Assembly (NCBI RefSeq): GCF_003999195.1
Contig: NZ_RJVR01000338.1
Span: 22,375-86,374, forward strand
Reading direction: 5' to 3'
DNA: 64,000 nt
Source: Streptomyces soli
GTDB lineage: Bacteria; Actinomycetota; Actinomycetes; Streptomycetales; Streptomycetaceae
The notes beneath the pieces are model-generated. The model was not told the DNA's origin, made no database searches, and saw only the letters and a program-made list of their open reading frames with translations. The stretch's first letter is position 1, and the number at the start of each line of letters is the position of its first letter. Below are positions 33,782 to 41,148 of this stretch, one piece after another. A program made the translations under genes and the position numbers.

Positions 33782-34226
33782 CCGCCGTGATTCGGAAGAC
33801 GGGGTGCTTGGGGGCTATGGCCCTCAGCTCCTCGTCCGACGAATCGGGACCGACCCCGCCGAAGAACACGCCGACCTCCGCCTTCCAGCGCTTGAGGTAG
33901 GCCCGCAGCACCTGCACCTTGTCCTCGTCGGCTATCTCGGTCGCCGTGAACTCCTCGACTCCCTTGCCCAGCAGGAGCTGCCCGCCCCCCGCGGCCCGCA
34001 TGTTGTGCGTCCACTGCACGTGGCCGCGCGGGGCGACCAGGTAACGCTCGCCGTTGAAGGTGAGCAGATTGACCGGGGTGCGTCGCCATTCGCCGCTCTT
34101 GCGGCCTCGGACGGCGAGCACGCGCGAGCCCCACACGCTGAGCCCCCTGCGGGTCAGCCAGGCGACGGTGCGGTTGAAGACATTGACCGTGAACCAGCCG
34201 GGCTTCATGACGTGATCGGACGACAT
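33774..34226 (-). CDS. Deazaflavin (F420)-dependent nitroreductase family protein
   Basis: A 150-residue split-barrel protein of the DUF385/Ddn family. The VLAVRGRKSGEWRRTPVNLL segment, with GRKSG, is the F420-binding signature. It is followed by RYLVAPRGHVQWTHNMRAAG and a C-terminal FRITAV strand. Members use reduced F420 to reduce nitro compounds or enones. It is divergent from a TetR regulator whose likely operators lie between them, so it may be an inducible detoxification enzyme. The exact substrate is unknown. Confidence 0.9.
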   Translation of the reverse strand: MSSDHVMKPGWFTVNVFNRTVAWLTRRGLSVWGSRVLAVRGRKSGEWRRTPVNLLTFNGERYLVAPRGHVQWTHNMRAAGGGQLLLGKGVEEFTATEIADEDKVQVLRAYLKRWKAEVGVFFGGVGPDSSDEELRAIAPKHPVFRITAVS

Positions 34227-34247
34227 GGCGTCTCCCTCGGTAAGTGT

Positions 34248-34312
34248 GAGCGGTGCTCTCTCCTGAGATCAGTGTTGCATCGGCCCGCCACAAAAACAAG
34301 AGCGGTGTTCTC
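34248..34312. promoter_or_regulatory. Two direct copies of a 13-base operator-like motif
   Basis: GAGCGGTGCTCTC (34248-34260) and GAGCGGTGTTCTC (34300-34312) differ at one base and sit 52 bases apart between the divergent F420-type enzyme and TetR genes. The first contains GAGC-GGT-GCTC, a small inverted repeat. For TetR, TTGGTC (34317-34322) and CACACT (34340-34345) are 17 bases apart and six bases before ATG, placing the second copy just upstream of the -35. Confidence 0.6.
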
Positions 34313-34351
34313 GTTGTTGGTCGTCGCTCCGATCGATGGCACACTTGCCCC

Positions 34352-35077
34352 ATGAGCGTCATCCGAGGAGCCAGGGAACGGGCCCGAATCGAAGTGACCG
34401 CCGCCATCAAGGAGGAGGCGCGCCGCCAGCTCCTGGCCGAAGGCCCCTCGAGACTGTCCCTGCGGGCCGTCGCCCGTGAGCTCGGCATGGTCTCCTCGGC
34501 GCTCTACCGCTACTTCGCCAGCCGGGACGACCTGCTGACCGCCCTCATCATCGACGCGTACGACTCCCTCGGTGAGGATGCGGAGCAGGCCCTCGACCGG
34601 TCCCGGAGCGAGGACCCCGTCCAGCGCTGGATAGCCGTCTGCCGCGCCGTACGGGGCTGGGCACTGGCCCATCCGCATGAATACGCCCTGATCTACGGCT
34701 CACCCGTGCCGGGCTACAGCGCACCGCTGGACACGATCGGACCCGCCTCCCGGGTCGGCCTCGCCCTGATCGCCGTCGCCGAGGACGCCCATGCCGCCGG
34801 AGCGCTGGTGCTGCCTGACGAGACCGTGACGCCGATCCCCGAAGGCGTACGCGCCGACGCATGGCGGCTCGTCAGGGACCTCGACCGCAATCTGCCGGCC
34901 GGCGCCGTGGCGGGACTGGTCGCCGCCTGGGCGCAGCTCTTCGGGCTGATCAGCTTCGAGCTCTTCGGCCAGTTCGAGCGGGTGGTCGACGCGCGCGACG
35001 AGTTCTTCGACCACACCGTCGCCGCACTCGCTCACCAGGTGGGAATCCGGCGGAGCCCCGTACTCCCGGCGGAGTAG
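34352..35077 (+). CDS. TetR/AcrR-family regulator with WHG-type C-terminal domain
   Basis: A 241-residue regulator. The N-terminal HTH reads IKEEARRQLLAEGPSRLSLR then AVARELGMVSSALYRYFASR. The C-terminal part (from about 90) with AHPHEYALIYGSPVPGY is characteristic of the WHG-type TetR ligand domain seen in mycobacterial and Streptomyces regulators. It is divergent from the F420-type reductase and probably represses it. The ATG at 34352 appears leaderless (CACACT six bases upstream). An open frame reaches 34253 but overlaps the operators. Confidence 0.9.
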   Translation: MSVIRGARERARIEVTAAIKEEARRQLLAEGPSRLSLRAVARELGMVSSALYRYFASRDDLLTALIIDAYDSLGEDAEQALDRSRSEDPVQRWIAVCRAVRGWALAHPHEYALIYGSPVPGYSAPLDTIGPASRVGLALIAVAEDAHAAGALVLPDETVTPIPEGVRADAWRLVRDLDRNLPAGAVAGLVAAWAQLFGLISFELFGQFERVVDARDEFFDHTVAALAHQVGIRRSPVLPAE

Positions 35078-35135
35078 ACACGGTCACCACCACCAGCGGA
35101 CGCCGAAGGCCCCGCCTCCGGTCTAGCGTGGCCGC

Positions 35136-36395
35136 ATGACGGACGACACCCGGTTCCGGCGGCCTGCCGACGTGGGGCCGCCCTGGCTGTGGCGCGGCCC
35201 CGACCGGGGGCCGGGCCGCCGCTACCCGTGGGTCTCCTCGCTCGCCATCGCCGTGTTCCAGGTGGTCGGCACCGCAGGCGCCGATCACCGCCAGACCGGC
35301 CGCATCCACCTGGACGCCCTCGGCTACGTCCTGGTCCTGGCCGGCCCGGCCCTGCTTCTCCTGCGCCACCGCGCCCCGGTCGCCGTGGCCGCGGGCACCT
35401 CGGCGGTCACCCTGGCGTACGTCGCCCTCGGGTACCCGTACGGACCGGTCTTCGTCAGCCTCGTCACCGCCTACTTCGTCGCGCTCGCCGCGGGCCACCG
35501 CCGCGCCGTCATCGTCATCGCCGCCCTGGTCTACGCGGGCCACCTGGTGACCGGGATGTGGCTCTACCGATGGCTGCCGCCCGCCGGTGACGGCCCCGCC
35601 TCCTGGACCGAGGCCTCGGGCGCCGGTGCCTGGCTGCTCGCGATCCTCGCCGTCGGCGAACTCGTACGCGTACGCCGGGAGCAGTTCGCCCGGCAGCGGA
35701 AGGAGCGGGCCGAGGCCGAACGCAGGCGTGCCGACGAGGAGCGGCTGCGGATCGCCCGTGAGCTGCACGACGTACTGGCGCACAGCATCTCCCTCATCAA
35801 CGTCCAGGCGGGCGTGGCGCTCGCCCTCATCGACGAGCGCCCGGAACAGGCCCGCGCCGCGCTCGCCACCATCAAGTCGGCCAGCAAGGAAGCCCTCGGC
35901 GAGGTCCGCCAGGTGCTGGGCGCCCTGCGGGGTCCCGGCGACGCGCCCCGCTCGCCCGCCCCCGGCCTGGACCGGCTGCCCGAACTGGCCGAACAGGCAG
36001 CGGGCGCCGGGTTGGCCGTCGAGGTCGCGGAGGAGGGGGCCCGGGTACCGCTGTCGCCCGGCGCGGACCTCGCCGCCTTCCGTATCGTGCAGGAGGCGCT
36101 CACCAACATCGTCCGGCACTCCGGCTCGCGCACCGCACGCGTACGCATCGGATACCGCCCCGGGGAGCTCACGATCGGCGTCGAGGACGACGGCCCGGCC
36201 ACCACTACCGGAGACACCGGCGGCGGCAACGGCTTGGTCGGCATGCGCGAGCGCGCCGCGGCCCTCGGCGGCACCGTCGAGGCCGGCCCCGGCCAGAACG
36301 GCGGCTTCCGCGTCGTCGCCCACCTGCCCTTCGCCGAGACCGACAAGACAGAGACGGCCGTGAAGCTCAACAAGGCCGACAAGGAGAGTCGATGA
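35136..36395 (+). CDS. Sensor histidine kinase (NarL/DesK-type, HisKA_3)
   Basis: A 419-residue membrane kinase. Four to six helices occupy residues 33-180 with short loops, so sensing is probably within the membrane. The dimerisation/phosphoacceptor motif is ARELHDVLAHSISLINVQAG with His211. The ATPase domain shows QEALTNIVRHSG (N box) and GNGLVGMRERAAALGG (G box). It phosphorylates the response regulator encoded next, with ATGA overlap. The signal is unknown. TAGCGT lies six bases before ATG 35136, so the mRNA is probably leaderless. Confidence 0.93.
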   Translation: MTDDTRFRRPADVGPPWLWRGPDRGPGRRYPWVSSLAIAVFQVVGTAGADHRQTGRIHLDALGYVLVLAGPALLLLRHRAPVAVAAGTSAVTLAYVALGYPYGPVFVSLVTAYFVALAAGHRRAVIVIAALVYAGHLVTGMWLYRWLPPAGDGPASWTEASGAGAWLLAILAVGELVRVRREQFARQRKERAEAERRRADEERLRIARELHDVLAHSISLINVQAGVALALIDERPEQARAALATIKSASKEALGEVRQVLGALRGPGDAPRSPAPGLDRLPELAEQAAGAGLAVEVAEEGARVPLSPGADLAAFRIVQEALTNIVRHSGSRTARVRIGYRPGELTIGVEDDGPATTTGDTGGGNGLVGMRERAAALGGTVEAGPGQNGGFRVVAHLPFAETDKTETAVKLNKADKESR

Positions 36396-37057
36396 TCCGG
36401 GTACTGCTCGCCGACGACCAGGCGCTGGTGCGCGCCGGGTTCGCGGCGCTGCTCGACGCGCAGCCCGGCATCGAGGTCGTGGGCGAGGCCTCCGACGGCG
36501 CCGAGGCGCTGCGCCTGGTGCGCGAACTCACCCCTGACGCCGTGCTGATGGACATCCGGATGCCCGTCATGGACGGTCTGGAGGCGACCCGGCGGATCAC
36601 CGCGGATCAGGAGCTGGCCAAAGTCAGGGTCGTCATCCTCACCACCTTCGAGCTCGACGAGTACGTCTTCGAGGCGATCCGCGCCGGCGCCTCCGGCTTC
36701 CTGGTCAAGGACACCGAGCCGGAGGAACTGGTGCGCGCCGTACGGGCGGTGGTGGACGGGGACGCCCTGCTCTCGCCCGGGGTGACGCGACGGCTCATCG
36801 AGGAGTTCGCAGCCCGTTCGAAGGAACCGGCCGCCGCCGCGAGCCTGGAGCACCTCACCGAGCGCGAACGCGAGGTGATGGCCCTGGTCGGGATCGGCCT
36901 GTCCAACGAGGAGATCGCCCGCCGGCTGGTGGTCAGCCCGCTCACCGCCAAGACCCATGTGAGCCGCACGATGATCAAGCTGGGCGCCCGCGACCGGGCG
37001 CAACTCGTCGTCCTCGCCTACGAGTCCGGCTTGGTACGGCCCGGCTGGCTCGGCTGA
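36392..37057 (+). CDS. NarL/LuxR-type response regulator
   Basis: A 221-residue DNA-binding response regulator paired with the upstream kinase. The receiver domain begins MIRVLLADDQ and carries the phosphoacceptor Asp54 in VLMDIRMPVMDG, with Lys near 105 in FLVKDTEPEEL. The C-terminal LuxR-type helix-turn-helix reads LTEREREVMALVGIGLSNEE then IARRLVVSPLTAKTHVSRTM. Its start overlaps the kinase stop by four bases. Targets cannot be identified from the window. The last 40 bases overlap a convergent small membrane-protein gene. Confidence 0.95.
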   Translation: MIRVLLADDQALVRAGFAALLDAQPGIEVVGEASDGAEALRLVRELTPDAVLMDIRMPVMDGLEATRRITADQELAKVRVVILTTFELDEYVFEAIRAGASGFLVKDTEPEELVRAVRAVVDGDALLSPGVTRRLIEEFAARSKEPAAAASLEHLTEREREVMALVGIGLSNEEIARRLVVSPLTAKTHVSRTMIKLGARDRAQLVVLAYESGLVRPGWLG

Positions 37058-37308
37058 CCGCCGGGCTGGCGGCCGGTCCGCTCGAAGCGGCGCAGCACGA
37101 GCCCCACCCGGCCGCAGAACACGGCGGCCGCGACGATCACCCCGATGGTGATCCAGCCGTCACCCGCCGTGCCGTGCGCCTGCCCGGCCAGCACCGGGCT
37201 GGCTATCGCGGCCAGGGCGCCGGCGGCCAGAAAAGCCCCGGTCACCGCCGCGTACATGATCTCGACGGTCACGGAGTCCCGTTCCGCCTGTGTGCGAGCC
37301 CTGCGCAT
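37018..37308 (-). CDS. Small two-helix membrane protein (DUF6332-like)
   Basis: A 96-residue protein starting MRRARTQAERDSVTVEIMYA with two membrane helices (about 16-40 and 50-68) and a polar C-terminus. The opening TQAERDxxTVEI is reminiscent of the Streptomyces DUF6332 family, recalled from memory. No enzymatic motifs are present. It overlaps the response-regulator 3' end convergently by 40 bases. AGGGGGAGGAG lies upstream of the ATG on the minus strand, a strong binding site that supports translation. Confidence 0.7.
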   Translation of the reverse strand: MRRARTQAERDSVTVEIMYAAVTGAFLAAGALAAIASPVLAGQAHGTAGDGWITIGVIVAAAVFCGRVGLVLRRFERTGRQPGGQPSQPGRTKPDS

Positions 37309-37399
37309 CGGACCGCTCCTCCCCCTGAATTGCGGTTCCGCCAGTCTCCCACGCGGGTCCGACGCTCGCGCGGGAGTAAACCGTGGGCTCTAGGACGGG

Positions 37400-37443
37400 C
37401 CGTCCGGCCCCGCTCATTCCCCCGGGAGCGCGGAGCCGGACGG
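37400..37443 (-). terminator. Terminator of the MFS transporter gene
   Basis: CCGTCCGGC (37400-37408) pairs with GCCGGACGG (37435-37443) about 15 bases beyond the stop of the leftward MFS gene. The loop has a smaller GC stem. No T-tract is present, as usual in this genus. Confidence 0.6.
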
Positions 37444-37457
37444 GGTTTGAGGCGGTG

Positions 37458-38981
37458 TCAGTCGGCCACGACCACGGCGTCAGCGGTGGCGTCGGCGGCA
37501 GTAGGCGCCGATTCCGTGGACGACGCGACCAGAATCCCGTACGGCTCGCGCCGACGGCGCAGCCCGGTGAGGGTGATCAGCAGGCCGCCGACGGCGACCG
37601 CGCTGACCACGACCAGGCCCGGCCGGTAGCTGTCGAGCACGGCCTGGGGCGTGCCCGCTCCCGTGCCGTGACCGGCGTTCGCCGTGACGACCGCCGTCAC
37701 GATGGCGAGGAAGATGGCGCCGCCCACCTGGAACGAGGTGTTGAGCAGCCCGGAGACCATGCCCTGCTCGTCGTCCTTGACCCCGTTGGTGGCCTGGATG
37801 TTGAGCGAGGGGAAGACCAGGGCGCAGGCCGCGCCGAGCAGCAGCATCGACGGCAGGATCACGGCCGCGTACTGCGGGGTGAGGCTGATCCGCAGGAAGA
37901 GCACATAGCCGACGACGAGCGCGGCGAAGCCTGCCGCGATCACCCGTGGGGTGCCGAACCGGTCCACCAGCGGCCCGATCCGGGTCGAGGCGACGGCCAC
38001 CAGGGCCCCGGCCGGCAGGAAGGCGAGCGCCGTCTGCAGCGCGGACCAGCCCAGCAGCGACTGCATGTACTGGGTGACCAGGAACTGGAAGCCGACGTAC
38101 GAGCCGAAGAAGGCGGCGCCGCCGAGATTGGCGCGGATCTGGTCGGCGGAACGGAAGACGCCGAGCCGGATCAGCGGGTGGGCGCTGCGCGTCTCGATCG
38201 CGACGAAGGCGGCCAGCAACGCGGCGACCACGGCGAACGACCCCAGGGTACGAGCCGACGCCCAGCCCACCTCGGGGGCCTGTACGACGGTGAAGACCAG
38301 CAGCAGCGTCGCGCCGGTGCCGGTGAGGGCGCCGGGCAGGTCGTAGCCGCGGCCGGGGCCGTGCTCGCGGGGGCTTCGGGGGATCAGCCGGAGTCCTGCG
38401 ACGAGGGCGACCAGCGCGATGGGCGCAGGCAGCAGCATCGTCCAGCGCCAGCCGACCTCGGTGAGGAGTCCGGACAGCACCAGGCCCATGGAGAAGCCGG
38501 TGGCGCCACAGGTGGTGTAGATGCTGAGCGCGCGGTTGCGGAGCGGGCCCTCGGCGAAAGAGGTGGTGATGATGGAGAGCCCGGCGGGCGCGGTGAAGGC
38601 GGCGCTCAGGCCCTTGATGAAGCGGGAGGCGATCAGTAGTTCGCCGGAGTCGACCAGGCCGCCGAGCAGGGACGCGGCGGCGAAGACGGCCAGGGCGATG
38701 AGGAAGACCCGGCGGCGGCCGAGCAGGTCGGCGGCGCGGCCGCCGAGCAGCAGCAGTCCGCCGTAGCCCAGGATGTAGCCGCTCACGATCCACTGGAGTG
38801 ACGAGGTGGACAGGTCGAGGTCGTGAGCGATGGACGGCAGGGCGACGCCGACCATTGAGACGTCGAGTGCGTCGAGGAAGAGCGCGGCGCAGAGCACCAG
38901 CAAGGTGCCCCACTGGCGTGGGCTCCACCCCTGTTCGGACGCTGTACCGGCACCGGGGACGGTGGTGTGCGGAGAGGTCAT
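37458..38981 (-). CDS. MFS drug-efflux transporter, DHA2 (14-helix) type
   Basis: A 507-residue transporter. Motif A is seen as GGRAADLLGRRRVFL after helix 2, and LDALDVSMVGVALPSIAHDL at helix 1 is the DHA2 signature (D1 motif). About 14 helices can be counted. Such proteins export drugs or antibiotics by proton antiport. ATG 38981 is chosen; another in-frame ATG at 39008 lies inside the operator. It is divergent from a MarR-type regulator and the shared region has repeated TGCATT sites, so inducible efflux under MarR control is likely. Confidence 0.92.
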   Translation of the reverse strand: MTSPHTTVPGAGTASEQGWSPRQWGTLLVLCAALFLDALDVSMVGVALPSIAHDLDLSTSSLQWIVSGYILGYGGLLLLGGRAADLLGRRRVFLIALAVFAAASLLGGLVDSGELLIASRFIKGLSAAFTAPAGLSIITTSFAEGPLRNRALSIYTTCGATGFSMGLVLSGLLTEVGWRWTMLLPAPIALVALVAGLRLIPRSPREHGPGRGYDLPGALTGTGATLLLVFTVVQAPEVGWASARTLGSFAVVAALLAAFVAIETRSAHPLIRLGVFRSADQIRANLGGAAFFGSYVGFQFLVTQYMQSLLGWSALQTALAFLPAGALVAVASTRIGPLVDRFGTPRVIAAGFAALVVGYVLFLRISLTPQYAAVILPSMLLLGAACALVFPSLNIQATNGVKDDEQGMVSGLLNTSFQVGGAIFLAIVTAVVTANAGHGTGAGTPQAVLDSYRPGLVVVSAVAVGGLLITLTGLRRRREPYGILVASSTESAPTAADATADAVVVAD

Positions 38982-39003
38982 GCCCACCAGATTTCCATGC
39001 GCA

Positions 39004-39042
39004 TGCATTCAATGCAAGTGCATTTAATTCCCGTGCATTCAG
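39004..39042. promoter_or_regulatory. MarR-type operator cluster
   Basis: TGCATTCAATGCA (39004-39016) is a perfect 6+1+6 inverted repeat. Further TGCATT half-sites follow at 39019-39024 and 39034-39039, the last continuing TGCATTCAG. TACCGT (39057-39062) is six bases before the MarR ATG 39069, so the cluster lies immediately upstream of or over the -35 region. The adjacent MarR protein is the expected binder, controlling both itself and the efflux gene. Confidence 0.78.
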
Positions 39043-39068
39043 CTGGCATTTTCTGGTACCGTGCACCC

Positions 39069-39464
39069 ATGACCGGCGTGAAGAGTGAGCATGCGCTCGT
39101 GGAGCAGTGGCGGGAGGTCCTCGCCCTGCACGCCCGCACCGCGTGTGAACTCGACCGTGAGCTGCACCAGCACGGGCTGGGCGCGAGCGATTTCGAGGTC
39201 CTCGACATCCTCGCCGAGAGCAGTCCGGACGACGGAGGCTGCAGCTTCCGCGTCCAGGAGCTGGCGGACCGCGTGCACCTGAGCCAGAGCGCGCTGTCCC
39301 GGCTGGTCGGCCGCCTGGAGAAGGAAGGCCTGGTCAGCCGTGGGATCTGCGCCGAGGACCGGCGGGGCGTACGCGTCGCGCTGACCGACGCCGGCCGCGA
39401 GCGTCACGCCCAGGCCAAGCCCGTCCAGCGTGCCGTCCTCGAGCGGATGCTCAGCAGCGGCTGA
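39069..39464 (+). CDS. MarR-family transcriptional regulator
   Basis: A 131-residue winged-helix regulator, slightly shorter than many MarR proteins. The winged helix runs CSFRVQELADRVHLSQSALS then RLVGRLEKEGLVSR, with the wing in CAEDRRGVRVALTDAG. The C-terminal dimerisation helix is brief. It is divergent from the DHA2 efflux pump and probably represses it until a phenolic or drug ligand binds. The start has no binding site; TACCGT six bases upstream suggests a leaderless mRNA. Confidence 0.92.
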   Translation: MTGVKSEHALVEQWREVLALHARTACELDRELHQHGLGASDFEVLDILAESSPDDGGCSFRVQELADRVHLSQSALSRLVGRLEKEGLVSRGICAEDRRGVRVALTDAGRERHAQAKPVQRAVLERMLSSG

Positions 39465-39485
39465 CGAGCCCGAGGCGGGGCAGCC

Positions 39486-39953
39486 TCAGCGCGAAGCCGG
39501 CTTCCGCCGTACGTAGAGCTGCTTGCGCACCTTCGCCACGACCGTGCCGTCGGCGGCGAGCACCTCGTTCTCGAACCAGACCAACGCCTTGCCGCCGTCC
39601 TCCGTGAGCCGCCGAATCTCCTCCAGCCGGTCCTCGGTCAGCTTGAACTCGGCGAAGACATCGCCCTTCCCCGGCGACACGAAGTCGATCTCGGCCGCCT
39701 TGTCCCACACCGCGTACTCCCGGCCGAGGCTGTTCGTGATCAGGAGCATCCAGAACGGGTCGCTCATCGCGAACAGCGAGCCGCCGAAATGCGTCCCGAC
39801 GTAATTGCGGTTGAACCAGCGCAGCCGCAGCCGGACCCGCGCCGAACTCCAGTCGTCGGCCAGCTCCAGCACCCGCACCCCCGAGAAGAGATACGGCAGC
39901 CACCAGTTGACCATGCGACGGGTGGACCGGGGAGTGGTGGGACGACGAGCCAT
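39486..39953 (-). CDS. DUF4442 hotdog-fold thioesterase-like protein
   Basis: A 155-residue single-domain protein. The order MVNWWLPYLFSGVRVLEL, then RLRWFNRNYVGTHFGGSLFA, then FAEFKLTEDRLEEI fits the DUF4442/PaaI-like hotdog fold. NYVGTHFGGSLFAM carries the conserved Asn and Gly positions. A thioesterase role on acyl-CoA is suggested by fold alone. It starts nine bases after the mycothiol-dependent isomerase-like gene on the same strand, so they are co-transcribed. Confidence 0.82.
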   Translation of the reverse strand: MARRPTTPRSTRRMVNWWLPYLFSGVRVLELADDWSSARVRLRLRWFNRNYVGTHFGGSLFAMSDPFWMLLITNSLGREYAVWDKAAEIDFVSPGKGDVFAEFKLTEDRLEEIRRLTEDGGKALVWFENEVLAADGTVVAKVRKQLYVRRKPASR

Positions 39954-39962
39954 GGGGGCACG

Positions 39963-40709
39963 CTAGACGATCGCCGCCGCACGCCGCCAGAGGTCCATGA
40001 TCGCCGCGTCGCCGGATATCTCCAGCCCCTCGTACGGACCCCGGTTCCACAGTGCGAGGTACAGCTCCGCCGCCCTGCCGCGCACCGTGCAGTCCGCGTC
40101 GCCCGCGCCTCCGGGCTCGGTCTGCGGCGGCTCCGGCGAGAGCGCCACCAGCCAGTCGCCACCCCGCCCGGCCGGTATGTCCACCGCCTCGACCCGCAGG
40201 GTCCGGGGCGCCTCCGTACGCACCTTGCTCTTGGCCCGGCGGTGGAAGCCGGTCAGCAACTCGTCGATCCCGTCGGCGGCGAATCCGGCTTCGATGGGGG
40301 ACAGGTCCGCGCCCTGCGCGGTCTCCGCGTCCACCCGGTGCACCGTCGTCTCGTGCGCCTGCCGACGCGCCCAGAACTCCCGCGCCGACGGGGCCCGCAG
40401 GAAGTACCAGCACTCCAGGTCCGGCGGCGCGGCCACCAGCGAGTCCACGAGATACGCGTGCCCCTCGCGGAACCACGGCAGCAGCGCCTCGTCCTCGGGG
40501 GACTCACCGGCTATGGGCACCGCGCTCATCCGCCGCTCCGTCACGAAACCGGCCGCCCAGCGGTGCACGATGCCCTGGTGCCGTACGAGATCGCTCACCC
40601 GCCACCCCGGGCACGGCGGCACCTCGGCCTCGCCCCCGGCCTTCTCGGCGGCGGCCGCCAGCAGCCCGCCCTCCCGGCGCAACACCTCGATGAACCTGTC
40701 GGTCTCCAT
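39963..40709 (-). CDS. Mycothiol-dependent maleylpyruvate isomerase family protein (DinB fold)
   Basis: A 248-residue protein. The N-terminal four-helix DinB domain contains CPGWRVSDLVRHQGIVHRWA, whose HxxxH-like pattern supplies metal ligands. AHETTVHRVDAE gives another conserved His, and the C-terminal MDMPI_C-like domain reads CTVRGRAAELYLALWNR. The family uses mycothiol for isomerisation or detoxification, consistent with an actinobacterial host. It is third of four closely spaced leftward genes and directly precedes DUF4442. Confidence 0.9.
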   Translation of the reverse strand: METDRFIEVLRREGGLLAAAAEKAGGEAEVPPCPGWRVSDLVRHQGIVHRWAAGFVTERRMSAVPIAGESPEDEALLPWFREGHAYLVDSLVAAPPDLECWYFLRAPSAREFWARRQAHETTVHRVDAETAQGADLSPIEAGFAADGIDELLTGFHRRAKSKVRTEAPRTLRVEAVDIPAGRGGDWLVALSPEPPQTEPGGAGDADCTVRGRAAELYLALWNRGPYEGLEISGDAAIMDLWRRAAAIV

Positions 40710-40724
40710 GTCGCGATTGTGCCA

Positions 40725-41093
40725 TCAGGGTCTGACAACGCCCCTGCCGCGCCGCTCCCGGTAGTACCGCGACACCACGCCCAGCAGTACGGCGTTGATC
40801 AGCGCGGCGACCAGCATCCCGGTCACCGCGAGCACCCTTCCGCCCCAGCCGTAGACGACCTCCATCGTGCCGGCGCCGCTGATCGCGTCGAACAGGGCCC
40901 AGAGCATCGGGGCCCACGGGAGGGTGAGCAGCAGAAGCCAGATGCCCAAGAAGGATGCGTCCTGGTGGCTGATGAAGGCGGTGTCGATGAGCAGCAGGAA
41001 CAGCGCGGCTGCCACCAGGCACAGGTAGACGCGTGGCGCCCGCTCGCGGTAAGTGGAGCGGGCGGTGGCGGACAGCCAGGGCGGGACACGCAT
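40725..41093 (-). CDS. Small membrane protein (SCO4225-like)
   Basis: A 122-residue protein with three predicted helices: residues about 22-40, 47-68 and 85-108, after a basic N-terminus. The segment DTAFISHQDASFLGIWLLLL resembles the small Streptomyces membrane proteins recalled as the SCO4225 family. Function is unknown. It lies 15 bases upstream of the mycothiol-dependent gene and 55 bases downstream of the MFS gene, so it is probably part of the same transcript. Confidence 0.7.
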   Translation of the reverse strand: MRVPPWLSATARSTYRERAPRVYLCLVAAALFLLLIDTAFISHQDASFLGIWLLLLTLPWAPMLWALFDAISGAGTMEVVYGWGGRVLAVTGMLVAALINAVLLGVVSRYYRERRGRGVVRP

Positions 41094-41148
41094 GTCTCCT
41101 CCAGAGGCGATTCGCGGCGATTCGCGTAGGTCCTCATGCCTTCCCCCC

